NCBI GenBank assembly: GCA_016219765.1
Contig: JACRKM010000166.1
Span: 1-7,724 of the forward strand
Reading direction: 5' to 3'
Source: Candidatus Woesearchaeota archaeon
Lineage (GTDB): Archaea > Nanobdellota > Nanobdellia > Woesearchaeales > UBA11576
Length of the DNA stretch: 7,724 bases
Shown here one piece after another: positions 1 to 5,847 of the stretch; positions within the stretch are counted from its first letter, which is position 1, and each line of letters starts with the position of its first letter. Under the pieces are notes generated by a model, which saw nothing but the letters and a program-made list of their open reading frames with translations, ran no database searches and had not been told where the DNA came from. The position numbers were made by a program, and so were the translations under genes.

Positions 1-56
1 AAATAGGTCAATTCGGTCCCGCCCCCACACCAATTGTCACCACTGACGAGCAGTAA
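1..56 (+). CDS. C-terminal end of an upstream protein (partial)
   Basis: The frame beginning at base 3 stays open from the window edge to a TAA at 54-56 and reads IGQFGPAPTPIVTTDEQ. The peptide looks like a natural flexible Pro/Thr-rich C-terminus, and the gene would end 12 bp before the TATA box of the next gene. Of the other two plus-strand frames, one stops at base 4 and the other runs 14 codons to a TGA. Only 17 codons are visible, so no family or function can be assigned, and the call rests on the protein-like composition and the sensible position of the stop. Confidence 0.4.
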   Translation, partial: IGQFGPAPTPIVTTDEQ

Positions 57-67
57 AAAACGAAACA

Positions 68-75
68 TTTATAAA
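68..75 (+). promoter_or_regulatory. TATA box of the lytic transglycosylase gene
   Basis: TTTATAAA is a strong archaeal TATA box. Its centre lies about 26 bp upstream of the ATG at 98, so transcription would begin at or within a few bases of that codon. This predicts a leaderless mRNA, which is common in archaea, and favours the ATG at 98 over the one at 125. Confidence 0.65.
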
Positions 76-97
76 GCTCTGCTGCAGCCTTCGCGCC

Positions 98-1009
98 ATG
101 GGGCTTGAAACAGGCATATCAGTAATGAAAAACCACCGCAGCAAAAGAAAAGCAACGATTGAGCAATATCTTGATCCTTCTTTTGCAGGAACAAGAAGCA
201 AAACCGGTACACAATCTGCCGCCCTTCAGTGGTTGCGCACTGCTGCACAAATCGGACCAATAGCCGCCATAGCAGCACTCGCGTATACATTGAATTCTTC
301 TGCAACTCTTGAAAATTTCCGTTATTATAAAGAGCAGACAAGTAAGGAGCAAACAATCGCGGCATTTGCACGAGATCAAACATCGACACAGCAACCGCGA
401 ACTCAGCCAACAGCGTCACCACCTTCACTCCCTCTAAACGCAAGTCTGTCCGACATAGCCAAAACAGACAAGCGTTCTCCCGAAGGAAAATTTTTGCGCG
501 CATACCGTTGGAACGACACCTTCACAGCTGCCGAAAAGAAATACGGAATCGAAGCTGGCATCCTTGCAGGCCTTGCGATGCGCGAGAGCTATGGAAATCC
601 GCTCGAATTGAATTCAGGAAGCGACGGCGGTGCAGGGCTATTCCAATTCCAGCCAGGAACAGCAAGACAGTACGGGCTTCACATAAGCGGGCAGTCTGCA
701 GCGACCGGACGGGACAGACACAACGGAAGACGCTTGTGCAAACTTATTGAAACATACCATAGGACTTACGACGCACTCGCGCGCACCGACGAACGCTTTC
801 ATATCGTCAGGAGCACCTATGCCGCTGCACATTACCTACACGATCTTAAAACAAAGCACGGTACGTGGGACAATGCACTCTCCGCATACAACCGCGGCAC
901 GCCTTCTAAAAACCCACTGCTCACTGAACATGTGACAGCAGTCAGAACATACCAGAGATACTATCTACAGCATCTTTCTCAATTGAAAAACCAGCCAGCC
1001 AAACCTTAG
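98..1009 (+). CDS. Membrane-linked SLT-type lytic transglycosylase
   Basis: A 303-residue protein whose C-terminal half is a lysozyme-like SLT domain (about residues 140-290). The three hallmark blocks are visible: LAMRESYGNP with the likely catalytic Glu163, GAGLFQFQPGTA (178-189), and ALSAYNRG (260-267), preceded by a YAAAHYLHDL helix. Enzymes of this family cleave the MurNAc-GlcNAc bond of peptidoglycan. About 45 residues separate blocks two and three, longer than in compact SLT domains. Residues 52-65 form a short weak hydrophobic helix, followed by a Thr/Gln/Pro-rich linker (about 92-115), so the domain is probably displayed outside the cell on an N-terminal anchor. ATG 98 is chosen from the TATA spacing. 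ATG 125 (codon 10) would give MKNHRSKRKAT and is a real alternative. The true substrate is unclear, because archaea lack murein. Confidence 0.85.
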   Translation: MGLETGISVMKNHRSKRKATIEQYLDPSFAGTRSKTGTQSAALQWLRTAAQIGPIAAIAALAYTLNSSATLENFRYYKEQTSKEQTIAAFARDQTSTQQPRTQPTASPPSLPLNASLSDIAKTDKRSPEGKFLRAYRWNDTFTAAEKKYGIEAGILAGLAMRESYGNPLELNSGSDGGAGLFQFQPGTARQYGLHISGQSAATGRDRHNGRRLCKLIETYHRTYDALARTDERFHIVRSTYAAAHYLHDLKTKHGTWDNALSAYNRGTPSKNPLLTEHVTAVRTYQRYYLQHLSQLKNQPAKP

Positions 1010-1016
1010 GTATTTA

Positions 1017-1049
1017 ACTATTTGCATACTATTTGTCTACTATTTTCTA
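1017..1049. repeat. Three tandem 11-bp repeats between convergent genes
   Basis: ACTATTT recurs at 1017, 1028 and 1039 with an exact 11-bp period (ACTATTTGCAT, ACTATTTGTCT, ACTATTTTCTA). The array starts 8 bp after the transglycosylase stop, in the 95-bp gap before the convergent SpoIIM-family gene. Its short T runs on the plus strand could help terminate transcription, as archaeal termination relies on T-rich tracts, but no hairpin is present. The rest of this gap shows nothing else. Confidence 0.6.
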
Positions 1050-1104
1050 GATCAGCCACATAAAAAGAAGCTGTTTTATCTCCGCTCATTTTGGTCATAA
1101 AATT

Positions 1105-1959
1105 CTAAAAAAACATCGCGAACAGCCTGGTTGTCACAAATGTTTCAAGAAAAGCGCCAATCAGCAAGAGCCCTGCAGCGATTGCGATCAGCATCGTCGA
1201 GTCCTTAAACACGTTGCGGAATTCCAGACTGTGCCGGCTTTCCTTAATGAGCGCCTTTGACACGACGCCTCCCGCAATTGCGGCAACAAGAAAAGCACTC
1301 AGCTCAGGCAACAAATGTACCATGAAAAGCAGCAGCGCCAGGATTTTTTCTCCCAGAGTTTGTGTAATGAACGCTCCTACAAGAACGATGAAGTTTGCAA
1401 ACACACTTGCATTCAACACGATCAAAAAGATCGCGCTTGCGCCATAAAAGAATGCGAGAGCAAAAGAGAGAACAAGCACGACTGAGTTTCTTACGAAAAT
1501 AGCTGCAAACTGCGACAAGGTCGGATTCGGCTCATCTGCTACAAATTCCTTGACACGTTCAGTTGTGAGGCCGTGCTCAAGACGCAAAAACTTCGACTGA
1601 AAACTGAATGCGTCATTGTAAATCGGTTGGTCATATGCATTCGTAGCAACACCCAATACAACAAACGCGACAAATATTCCAAGAAAGGAGAATAAATAGA
1701 CTTGAAAGACGTCTGCGTGATTGTGAAAGAAATGCCGTAAGCCGTCGCGCCGTTCGCGATCTTCTTCAATCTTTATAAGTTTAATCATCAAAGGCACTAA
1801 GAAGAGTGTTGTCAAGAACACCATAGCGACGGACATCGCATTGCGAAAAAAGAAGAGCGCAACAAAAAACCCCAGAAATGTGAAGAAAAATCCAAGAAAA
1901 AAAGAGACATACGGGCGGTGTTCAACAACATCTATTTTCATGAATTCTTCTAAAACCAT
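1105..1959 (-). CDS. SpoIIM-family (DUF95-like) polytopic membrane protein
   Basis: A 284-residue, strongly hydrophobic protein with about six or seven membrane segments (roughly 17-37, 43-63, 86-105, 158-179, 185-200, 207-236 and 255-277). Residues 78-280 resemble the SpoIIM family (stage II sporulation protein M): an Asn-led helix NSVVLVLSFALAFFYG ending near Asn183, the HLLPELSAFLVAAIAGG helix (214-231), and a last helix LLLIGAFLETFVT. In Firmicutes SpoIIM helps remodel septal peptidoglycan during engulfment. In archaea the family is widespread and its role is unknown. A charged cytosolic loop with EEDRERRDG (65-73) follows the second helix. ATG 1959 is preceded by GGTG at a 4-base spacing. 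ATG 1941 is a weaker alternative without a Shine-Dalgarno site. The stop TAG sits in a T7 run that may also end transcription. Confidence 0.8.
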   Translation of the reverse strand: MVLEEFMKIDVVEHRPYVSFFLGFFFTFLGFFVALFFFRNAMSVAMVFLTTLFLVPLMIKLIKIEEDRERRDGLRHFFHNHADVFQVYLFSFLGIFVAFVVLGVATNAYDQPIYNDAFSFQSKFLRLEHGLTTERVKEFVADEPNPTLSQFAAIFVRNSVVLVLSFALAFFYGASAIFLIVLNASVFANFIVLVGAFITQTLGEKILALLLFMVHLLPELSAFLVAAIAGGVVSKALIKESRHSLEFRNVFKDSTMLIAIAAGLLLIGAFLETFVTTRLFAMFF

Positions 1960-2010
1960 TCAGCACCACTGCAACAAGCCATGACTGGCCTCTGTCGCTT
2001 TTTCTTATTT

Positions 2011-2030
2011 ATTTTGTTTTATTTTGTTTT
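2011..2030. repeat. Two exact copies of a 10-bp T-rich unit
   Basis: ATTTTGTTTT occurs twice in direct succession (2011-2020 and 2021-2030) inside a longer T-rich tract (2000-2037). On the minus strand this is the A-rich leader between the SpoIIM-family TATA box and its start codon. Confidence 0.6.
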
Positions 2031-2038
2031 TATTTATA
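2031..2038 (-). promoter_or_regulatory. Probable TATA box of the SpoIIM-family gene
   Basis: The minus strand reads TATAAATA here, a good archaeal TATA box, and predicts a start near 2008 with a leader of about 50 bases. The box touches the outer stem of the hairpin block beginning at 2037. A second A/T-rich candidate, AAATAAATAAG near 2005-2015, could replace it. Confidence 0.45.
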
Positions 2039-2047
2039 CATCGTATA

Positions 2048-2068
2048 CCACCAGTCTGTGACTGGTGG
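2048..2068. repeat. Hairpin copy A, 9-bp stem with TGT loop
   Basis: The arms CCACCAGTC and GACTGGTGG pair perfectly around TGT. This is the sister of the hairpin at 2176-2196. The two stems differ at one base pair only (A-T here, C-G there), so pairing is kept. Confidence 0.75.
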
Positions 2069-2175
2069 AGTGTGAAACACGTTATACGATGTGCTCGAAA
2101 GCGAGCGACCCGAGCGAAGCGGGCATGCCTTTTTTGCGGGAGCAAAAAAGACCAGCAAATCCTTGATTTGCGCTG

Positions 2176-2196
2176 CCACCCGTCTTTGACGGGTGG
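2176..2196. repeat. Hairpin copy B, 9-bp stem with TTT loop
   Basis: The arms CCACCCGTC and GACGGGTGG pair perfectly around TTT. As plus-strand RNA the stem extends by three G-U wobbles and one C-G pair (2172-2175 with 2197-2200), which slightly favours that strand being the transcribed one. It is the covarying sister of the hairpin at 2048-2068. Confidence 0.75.
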
Positions 2197-2223
2197 TGGT
2201 CGCGAGCTTTTGACATTTGATTT

Positions 2224-5088
2224 TTATTTATTTCTTGTAAATCTGTTTGCATGCCGTGCCCGCACCCGTCGTTGCCGCCTAGATTCAAGATGCTGATTCA
2301 GCATCTCGCGAACGTGCTGACGATGGCTCGTGGCTTGTCGGCGTACAGAAACCTTCTGACCGTAATGATGAAGCGCAAAGAGCAGAGCTGCAATCATGCT
2401 GACGCCTAATATTATTGTAGCACTGCCCGGCGGATTCAGGCTGAATAATCCCGAAGCTGCGCCCAGCACTTCTGATCCACCGGCTCGCGCGCTATCTTGT
2501 GCAGGAGGCGCTTTGGTCAGTGTCGCCTGCTGTGGCATCTGCGCAGACGCCAACATTTGCGGTTCTTCTTTGGCTTTCGTTGTGCATGATCTCGTTTCTG
2601 CTCGCTTATTGCCCGCACCGCCGCAACCCGTTTCTTCGCATGAACGCTCTTGCTTGCCATTCGAACACAGATTCCAAGAACTACAGACCACCTTAGGAGT
2701 GCACGCTGGCGCGCCGGTTGTAGCTTCAACGCTTTGCTGCGCAACAGATTGCATGCTCGCGTCGCCGCTTCCTCCACCATTGCCTCCACCACCCCCTCCA
2801 CCGCTGCCGCTTCCGCCGCCACCACCGCCACCGCCTCCGCCACCTCCGCTGCTCGGATTGTTGACAGTCAGCGGTTGACTTACATTAAAATTGTAATTAT
2901 TGTCATTATTGTTATTATTTTGCGGAACTATAAATGCGGTGATAGTATACGTACCAGCAGACACTGGAGCAGCAAAGGTGTGCGTGTATGCTCCTGTTTT
3001 ATTATCGAGGCTTGCATCAACATCCCCCGACGGCAAGCGCAGCGTGATACTTGGCTCTGGAACCAGTGATCCATTATCATAAAGTACCGTTCCCTGTGCT
3101 GCAGCATTATCATTCACGTTAACTGTGGAAGGAGCAAGCGTCAGCGCCACAATATAACGGTACGTGAGCAATAATACGCTCGTCGCTAAGATGGAATTAT
3201 TATAAACATCAGTAGCGTTAAGCGTGATAGTCCAAGTTCCCAGTGGCGAGCTTGAGTTCGTAGTGAACAGCGCAGAATAGATGCTGCTTGTGTTTGTCAC
3301 TGCAAGCACGAACGTCTGATTGAGAGGATTTCTGAGTGTCGCACTTACTTGTGCCACATTACTGACGTCTGTAACAAGCGCTCGCAGCTGGATGTCGTCC
3401 CCCCTGAAGATAATAGACGGGTTGTCAAAGACAACATCCGGAGCCGACAGGTCAATAACCGCGACCATAACAGCTGAACTTTGTGCGCTATTGCCAACAC
3501 CATCGACGCAGCTCATACTCCAATTGTATGTTTGTTGCGCAAGTATGCGCGAAATTGTTCCTGCGATTCCAGATGTACTGTTTTGCGAGCCATTCTGAAC
3601 GCCGTTAATCAATAATGTGCACGATATGTTGGTGTTATAATTATCTGTTGCATTATATGTGAAGTTGACGTGAACATCTGAATCATTCAAAGGATTTAAG
3701 AGCGAAATTGATGGCGGGGTTTTGTCAACTGTAAACACTGCACTGAACTCTCTCGTGTTGCCGACAACATCAACTGCCGTGGCTGTAACAGTATTCAAGC
3801 CTTCGCTCCAGGATGTCGGGCTGATCGAAAAAGTGGGAGTAGCATTTATAGTCACATTATTTATAGTCACATTTGTTGTGGTGCCATTGTGCGTGTACGT
3901 TACTGAAGCGACTTCCGAATTATCGGTAACAGTGAATACAACGGGCGTGGATGCTGCAATGATCGATTGATTCGCTGGCGATACGAGCGCAATGGCCGGG
4001 GCAGTCTTATCCAAGATATAACTTAGTGTTTCACTCGCATTTTCCCATCCAACCACATCCGCACATATTACATACAAGGTATGCGTGCCATCTGCGACAT
4101 TTGCGGCAGGCATTGATTCTGTAAGATTGCTGTGCGCAGTCGCATTTGCAGTATTTATCCCATCCACATATGCCCTGCATGAGAGATTTGATGCAAAATT
4201 ATCTGTAGCCAGAAATTGGAAGAGTGTGGACGGACTTGTGAGTGCACCGTTAGCAGGAAAGACAAGACTCACAGCAGGGGCAACCCCGTCAACTGTCGCG
4301 GTTCCATTTGTAACCACATTGGCTCCACCATTATTCTCTGCAACAAAATCAAAACATACGAGTTGCGCATTCAGATATGAAGACCAATCAACTGTCGACT
4401 GATAAACACTGCTGCTGAGACTGCTGCTATTTGAAAGATTTAGTGAGTAGAGTGTATGATTTGTTATTGTGGTGTTTGTTATAGCATCAAAAACCGGGCT
4501 GCACAGCCGCCAATTGAATTGAACATACTTCACACCTGTTTCAGGATCAGATGCAGTGAGCATTGCCGGCACAGCATTGTTGCCCATCTTTATGTACGAA
4601 CCGTCTGCAGGGGTTTGATTAGAAACCAGCGGAGGAGTCGCGTCGTTTAGAACAGTGAATGAAAAATTTGACGTAAGCTGAAATCCTACACTGTCTGTTG
4701 TCAGCAGGAAACCTGTCGCGTCTGTGTTGGCAGCAACTTTGGGCGCTGTCGCTGAAATGACGAAGCGCGCAAGCAGCACATTTGGTTCAATGCTTCCGCC
4801 AAACCACGTTACGACGGCAGGTGTATAATTCGAGCTCCAGCCTGCATAAGACACAACAGACGTGATAGCAAGCGGGCTGGCTGTGGCCTGAAGGGTCGTG
4901 ACCGCGTCTGTAGAACCAAAATTATTTACGTCAAACTGGAAGCTTTGGAGGGTTGTTTCGTAAACAGATGCTGGTGAGAAGGTGATATTAAGGTTGTGCG
5001 CTCCCAGAACAGCTGCAGACAGAGTGACGGTAATGACAAAAATAAGAACGCTAATAAGAACTATAAAAAGTCCACCTCTTTGCCTCAT
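2224..5088 (-). CDS. Large surface protein: Ig-like repeats, Gly linker, Cys module, C-terminal anchor
   Basis: A 954-residue protein. An N-terminal hydrophobic segment (8-29) follows MRQRG. An N-terminal beta domain (about 30-148) comes next, then Ig-like beta-sandwich modules at about 151-266, 269-359, 362-454, 457-545, 547-643 and 647-738, many opening with a DxTxP motif (VDGVAP, LDKTAP, VDKTPP, IDLSAP) and carrying DxxGN-type turns. After these lie an Asn run (723-735), a polyglycine linker (748-775), and a six-cysteine module (C796, C802, C808, C817, C822, C835, with W805) resembling thrombospondin type 1 motifs. A membrane helix (about 890-909) and a 45-residue basic tail with some 14 Lys/Arg end the protein. 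The ectodomain carries 33 N-x-S/T sequons, which suggests heavy glycosylation. ATG 5088 is chosen because GAGGT lies exactly 6 bases upstream. The TTG six bases earlier abuts the Shine-Dalgarno site. The likely role is adhesion or cell-surface structure. Confidence 0.85.
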   Translation of the reverse strand: MRQRGGLFIVLISVLIFVITVTLSAAVLGAHNLNITFSPASVYETTLQSFQFDVNNFGSTDAVTTLQATASPLAITSVVSYAGWSSNYTPAVVTWFGGSIEPNVLLARFVISATAPKVAANTDATGFLLTTDSVGFQLTSNFSFTVLNDATPPLVSNQTPADGSYIKMGNNAVPAMLTASDPETGVKYVQFNWRLCSPVFDAITNTTITNHTLYSLNLSNSSSLSSSVYQSTVDWSSYLNAQLVCFDFVAENNGGANVVTNGTATVDGVAPAVSLVFPANGALTSPSTLFQFLATDNFASNLSCRAYVDGINTANATAHSNLTESMPAANVADGTHTLYVICADVVGWENASETLSYILDKTAPAIALVSPANQSIIAASTPVVFTVTDNSEVASVTYTHNGTTTNVTINNVTINATPTFSISPTSWSEGLNTVTATAVDVVGNTREFSAVFTVDKTPPSISLLNPLNDSDVHVNFTYNATDNYNTNISCTLLINGVQNGSQNSTSGIAGTISRILAQQTYNWSMSCVDGVGNSAQSSAVMVAVIDLSAPDVVFDNPSIIFRGDDIQLRALVTDVSNVAQVSATLRNPLNQTFVLAVTNTSSIYSALFTTNSSSPLGTWTITLNATDVYNNSILATSVLLLTYRYIVALTLAPSTVNVNDNAAAQGTVLYDNGSLVPEPSITLRLPSGDVDASLDNKTGAYTHTFAAPVSAGTYTITAFIVPQNNNNNDNNYNFNVSQPLTVNNPSSGGGGGGGGGGGGSGSGGGGGGGNGGGSGDASMQSVAQQSVEATTGAPACTPKVVCSSWNLCSNGKQERSCEETGCGGAGNKRAETRSCTTKAKEEPQMLASAQMPQQATLTKAPPAQDSARAGGSEVLGAASGLFSLNPPGSATIILGVSMIAALLFALHHYGQKVSVRRQATSHRQHVREMLNQHLESRRQRRVRARHANRFTRNK
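2764..2847 (-). repeat. Glycine-codon low-complexity tract
   Basis: This is an in-frame run of GGN codons inside the large surface-protein gene. It encodes 28 residues that are nearly all Gly, with a few Ser and one Asn. It forms a flexible linker between the Ig-like stalk and the cysteine module. Such tracts expand and contract by replication slippage, so length may vary between strains or assemblies. The long Pro-rich reading frame on the opposite strand is its shadow. Confidence 0.85.
2884..2922 (-). repeat. Asparagine-codon (AAT/AAC) tract
   Basis: Thirteen codons of the large surface-protein gene encode QNNNNNDNNYNFN, just before the last strand of the final Ig-like module. The trinucleotide repetition suggests slippage origin. 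Confidence 0.7.
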
Positions 5089-5094
5089 CGTCAA

Positions 5095-5099
5095 ACCTC
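5095..5099 (-). promoter_or_regulatory. Shine-Dalgarno site fixing the large surface-protein start
   Basis: GAGGT on the minus strand lies 6 bases upstream of ATG 5088. It excludes the TTG at 5094, which would sit against the site. Confidence 0.7.
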
Positions 5100-5150
5100 T
5101 TCCTGGCGAGCCAGCCTAAACCCGCTTCGCAAATTATTCGCATAACCTTG

Positions 5151-5168
5151 GTATATATACATATAAAA
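5151..5168 (-). promoter_or_regulatory. TATA region of the large surface-protein gene
   Basis: The minus strand carries TTTTATATGTATATATAC, an extended TATA-type segment. It predicts transcription starting near 5130-5138 and a leader of about 40-50 bases before ATG 5088. It lies back to back with the mgtC TATA box about 40 bp away. Confidence 0.5.
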
Positions 5169-5204
5169 CTTTCTATATTGACAAAACGCACGAAATTTGA
5201 GAAT

Positions 5205-5213
5205 CTTTAAATA
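5205..5213 (+). promoter_or_regulatory. TATA box of the MgtC-type gene
   Basis: CTTTAAATA predicts a transcription start near 5235-5238. That leaves only a few bases before ATG 5244 and lies just past the alternative GTG at 5232. The mRNA is therefore leaderless or nearly so. Confidence 0.55.
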
Positions 5214-5243
5214 AGAAGAGCAAGGCGCACTGTGTGGACGCAC

Positions 5244-5666
5244 ATGATTGACCGACTCTTGACTGGTTATGAAGGAAGTTTCATTATCAAACTTGCAATA
5301 TGTCTTTTAGCTGGATTTCTCATCGGGCTTGAAAGAGAACTCAAAGGAAAACCTGCAGGAATCAGCACCCAATCGCTTGTCATCGGCGGTTCGATGATAT
5401 TTACATCACTCTCAACAGTCATCGATCCTAACTCACCGGCACGAATCGCTGCACAGATCGTGAGCGGCGTCGGATTTCTTGGTGCAGGAATGATCCTCAA
5501 AAGCGATGGCGATAAGATAAAGAACCTCACAACAGCAGCAACTGTCTGGTATGCTGCAGCATTGGGCATGGCGATCGGATTCGGATGGTATCTCATCGCG
5601 AGTATTGCGACGCTGTACGCCGTGTTCGTGCCGATGATTCCGAAGATGAACCAGCGAATACAATAA
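5244..5666 (+). CDS. mgtC: Short MgtC/SapB-type membrane protein
   Basis: A 140-residue protein corresponding to the hydrophobic MgtC/SapB domain alone. Conserved blocks are clear: GLERE (28-32) after the first helix, STQSLVIGG (41-49), R67 followed by AQIVSGVGFLGAG (70-82), and LTTAATVWYAAALG (95-108). Membrane segments lie at about 13-30, 42-60, 70-86 and 96-128. Members with the full-length architecture add a C-terminal cytosolic ACT-like domain of about 80 residues that is absent here; the protein ends at MIPKMNQRIQ. MgtC aids survival in low magnesium and inhibits F-type ATP synthase in Salmonella, while the archaeal role is not established. ATG 5244 is preferred because the TATA box predicts a start just upstream. 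A GTG start at 5232 would add four residues. The gene is divergent from the large surface-protein gene with 155 bp between the start codons. Confidence 0.88.
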   Translation: MIDRLLTGYEGSFIIKLAICLLAGFLIGLERELKGKPAGISTQSLVIGGSMIFTSLSTVIDPNSPARIAAQIVSGVGFLGAGMILKSDGDKIKNLTTAATVWYAAALGMAIGFGWYLIASIATLYAVFVPMIPKMNQRIQ

Positions 5667-5706
5667 AGATGCTAGTAAAATACTCCCTCAGCAATAACTG
5701 ATTCTC

Positions 5707-5736
5707 ATAAACGTATTACTTATAAACGTATTACTT
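5707..5736. repeat. Perfect 15-bp tandem duplication
   Basis: ATAAACGTATTACTT occurs twice head to tail (5707-5721 and 5722-5736), in the 86-bp gap between the stops of mgtC and the convergent microprotein gene. Each unit contains the palindrome ACGT and a TTATAAA-like segment arises at the junction. No gene start follows on either strand, so a promoter role is unsupported. Confidence 0.7.
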
Positions 5737-5752
5737 AATTACACTGCAGAAA

Positions 5753-5830
5753 TTAGAGTATCTTCATCAGCAAGATCAAACTTACCAGAATCAAAACGCC
5801 ATGCAAAGAATAAAAAACAATATCGCGCAT
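5753..5830 (-). CDS. 25-residue single-helix membrane microprotein
   Basis: The frame encodes 25 residues: MRDIVFYSLH followed by a hydrophobic stretch GVLILVSLILLMKIL, one transmembrane helix with a Lys near the C-terminal end. The start lies 17 bases after the stop of the shorter surface-protein gene. It is preceded by GAGGTG at a 6-base spacing, the best Shine-Dalgarno match in the window. The close spacing implies co-transcription with, and possibly translational coupling to, the surface-protein gene. Nothing is known that lets me assign a function. An accessory subunit that binds the membrane anchor of the neighbouring surface protein is a reasonable inference. The frame is very short, so chance cannot be excluded, but the ribosome site, spacing and composition together argue that it is real. 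Confidence 0.6.
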   Translation of the reverse strand: MRDIVFYSLHGVLILVSLILLMKIL

Positions 5831-5836
5831 GAACCC

Positions 5837-5842
5837 CACCTC
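5837..5842 (-). promoter_or_regulatory. Strong Shine-Dalgarno site of the microprotein gene
   Basis: The minus strand reads GAGGTG, matching six bases of the archaeal consensus GGAGGTGAT. It ends 6 bases before ATG 5830 and lies wholly between the surface-protein stop and that ATG. Confidence 0.65.
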
Positions 5843-5847
5843 GTTTC

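Larger units (their letters stand above)
2037..2207. other. Dense hairpin block, possible transposon-derived palindromic element or structured RNA
   Basis: Reading the plus strand, the block holds: an outer 10-bp perfect stem (2038-2047 with 2083-2092) enclosing two hairpins (9-bp stem 2048-2068; 4-bp stem 2070-2080); a 5-bp hairpin GCTCG/CGAGC (2093-2106); a 4-bp hairpin CCCG/CGGG (2109-2123); a 9-bp hairpin CTTTTTTGC/GCAAAAAAG closed by GGGA (2129-2150); a 7-bp hairpin GCAAATC/GATTTGC (2155-2171); and a 9-bp hairpin (2176-2196). Longer-range pairs are also possible: GCGACC at 2105-2110 with GGTCGC at 2198-2203, and GCTCG at 2093 with CGAGC at 2203-2207. It fills the space between the large surface-protein gene and the SpoIIM promoter. 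It matches no RNA I recognise (not tRNA, RNase P or SRP RNA). A short transposase-less element with hairpin ends, of the IS200/IS605-derived kind, is the favoured explanation. Confidence 0.6.

Noticed and set aside
69..503. Minus-strand 144-codon frame opposite the lytic transglycosylase
   Set aside because: It is the shadow of a gene with clear SLT motifs. Its sequence is Cys/Phe/Leu-rich with no recognisable domain.
2082..2288. Minus-strand 68-codon frame across the hairpin block
   Set aside because: It overlaps the end of the surface-protein gene and then reads through the palindromes. Its composition follows the repeats and no ribosome site precedes it. Such frames often arise inside dispersed repeats.
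2396..2878. Plus-strand 160-codon frame with a long polyproline run
   Set aside because: It is antisense to the Gly-rich linker and Cys module of the large surface protein. The proline run is the complement of the GGN codons, and there is no promoter or ribosome site.
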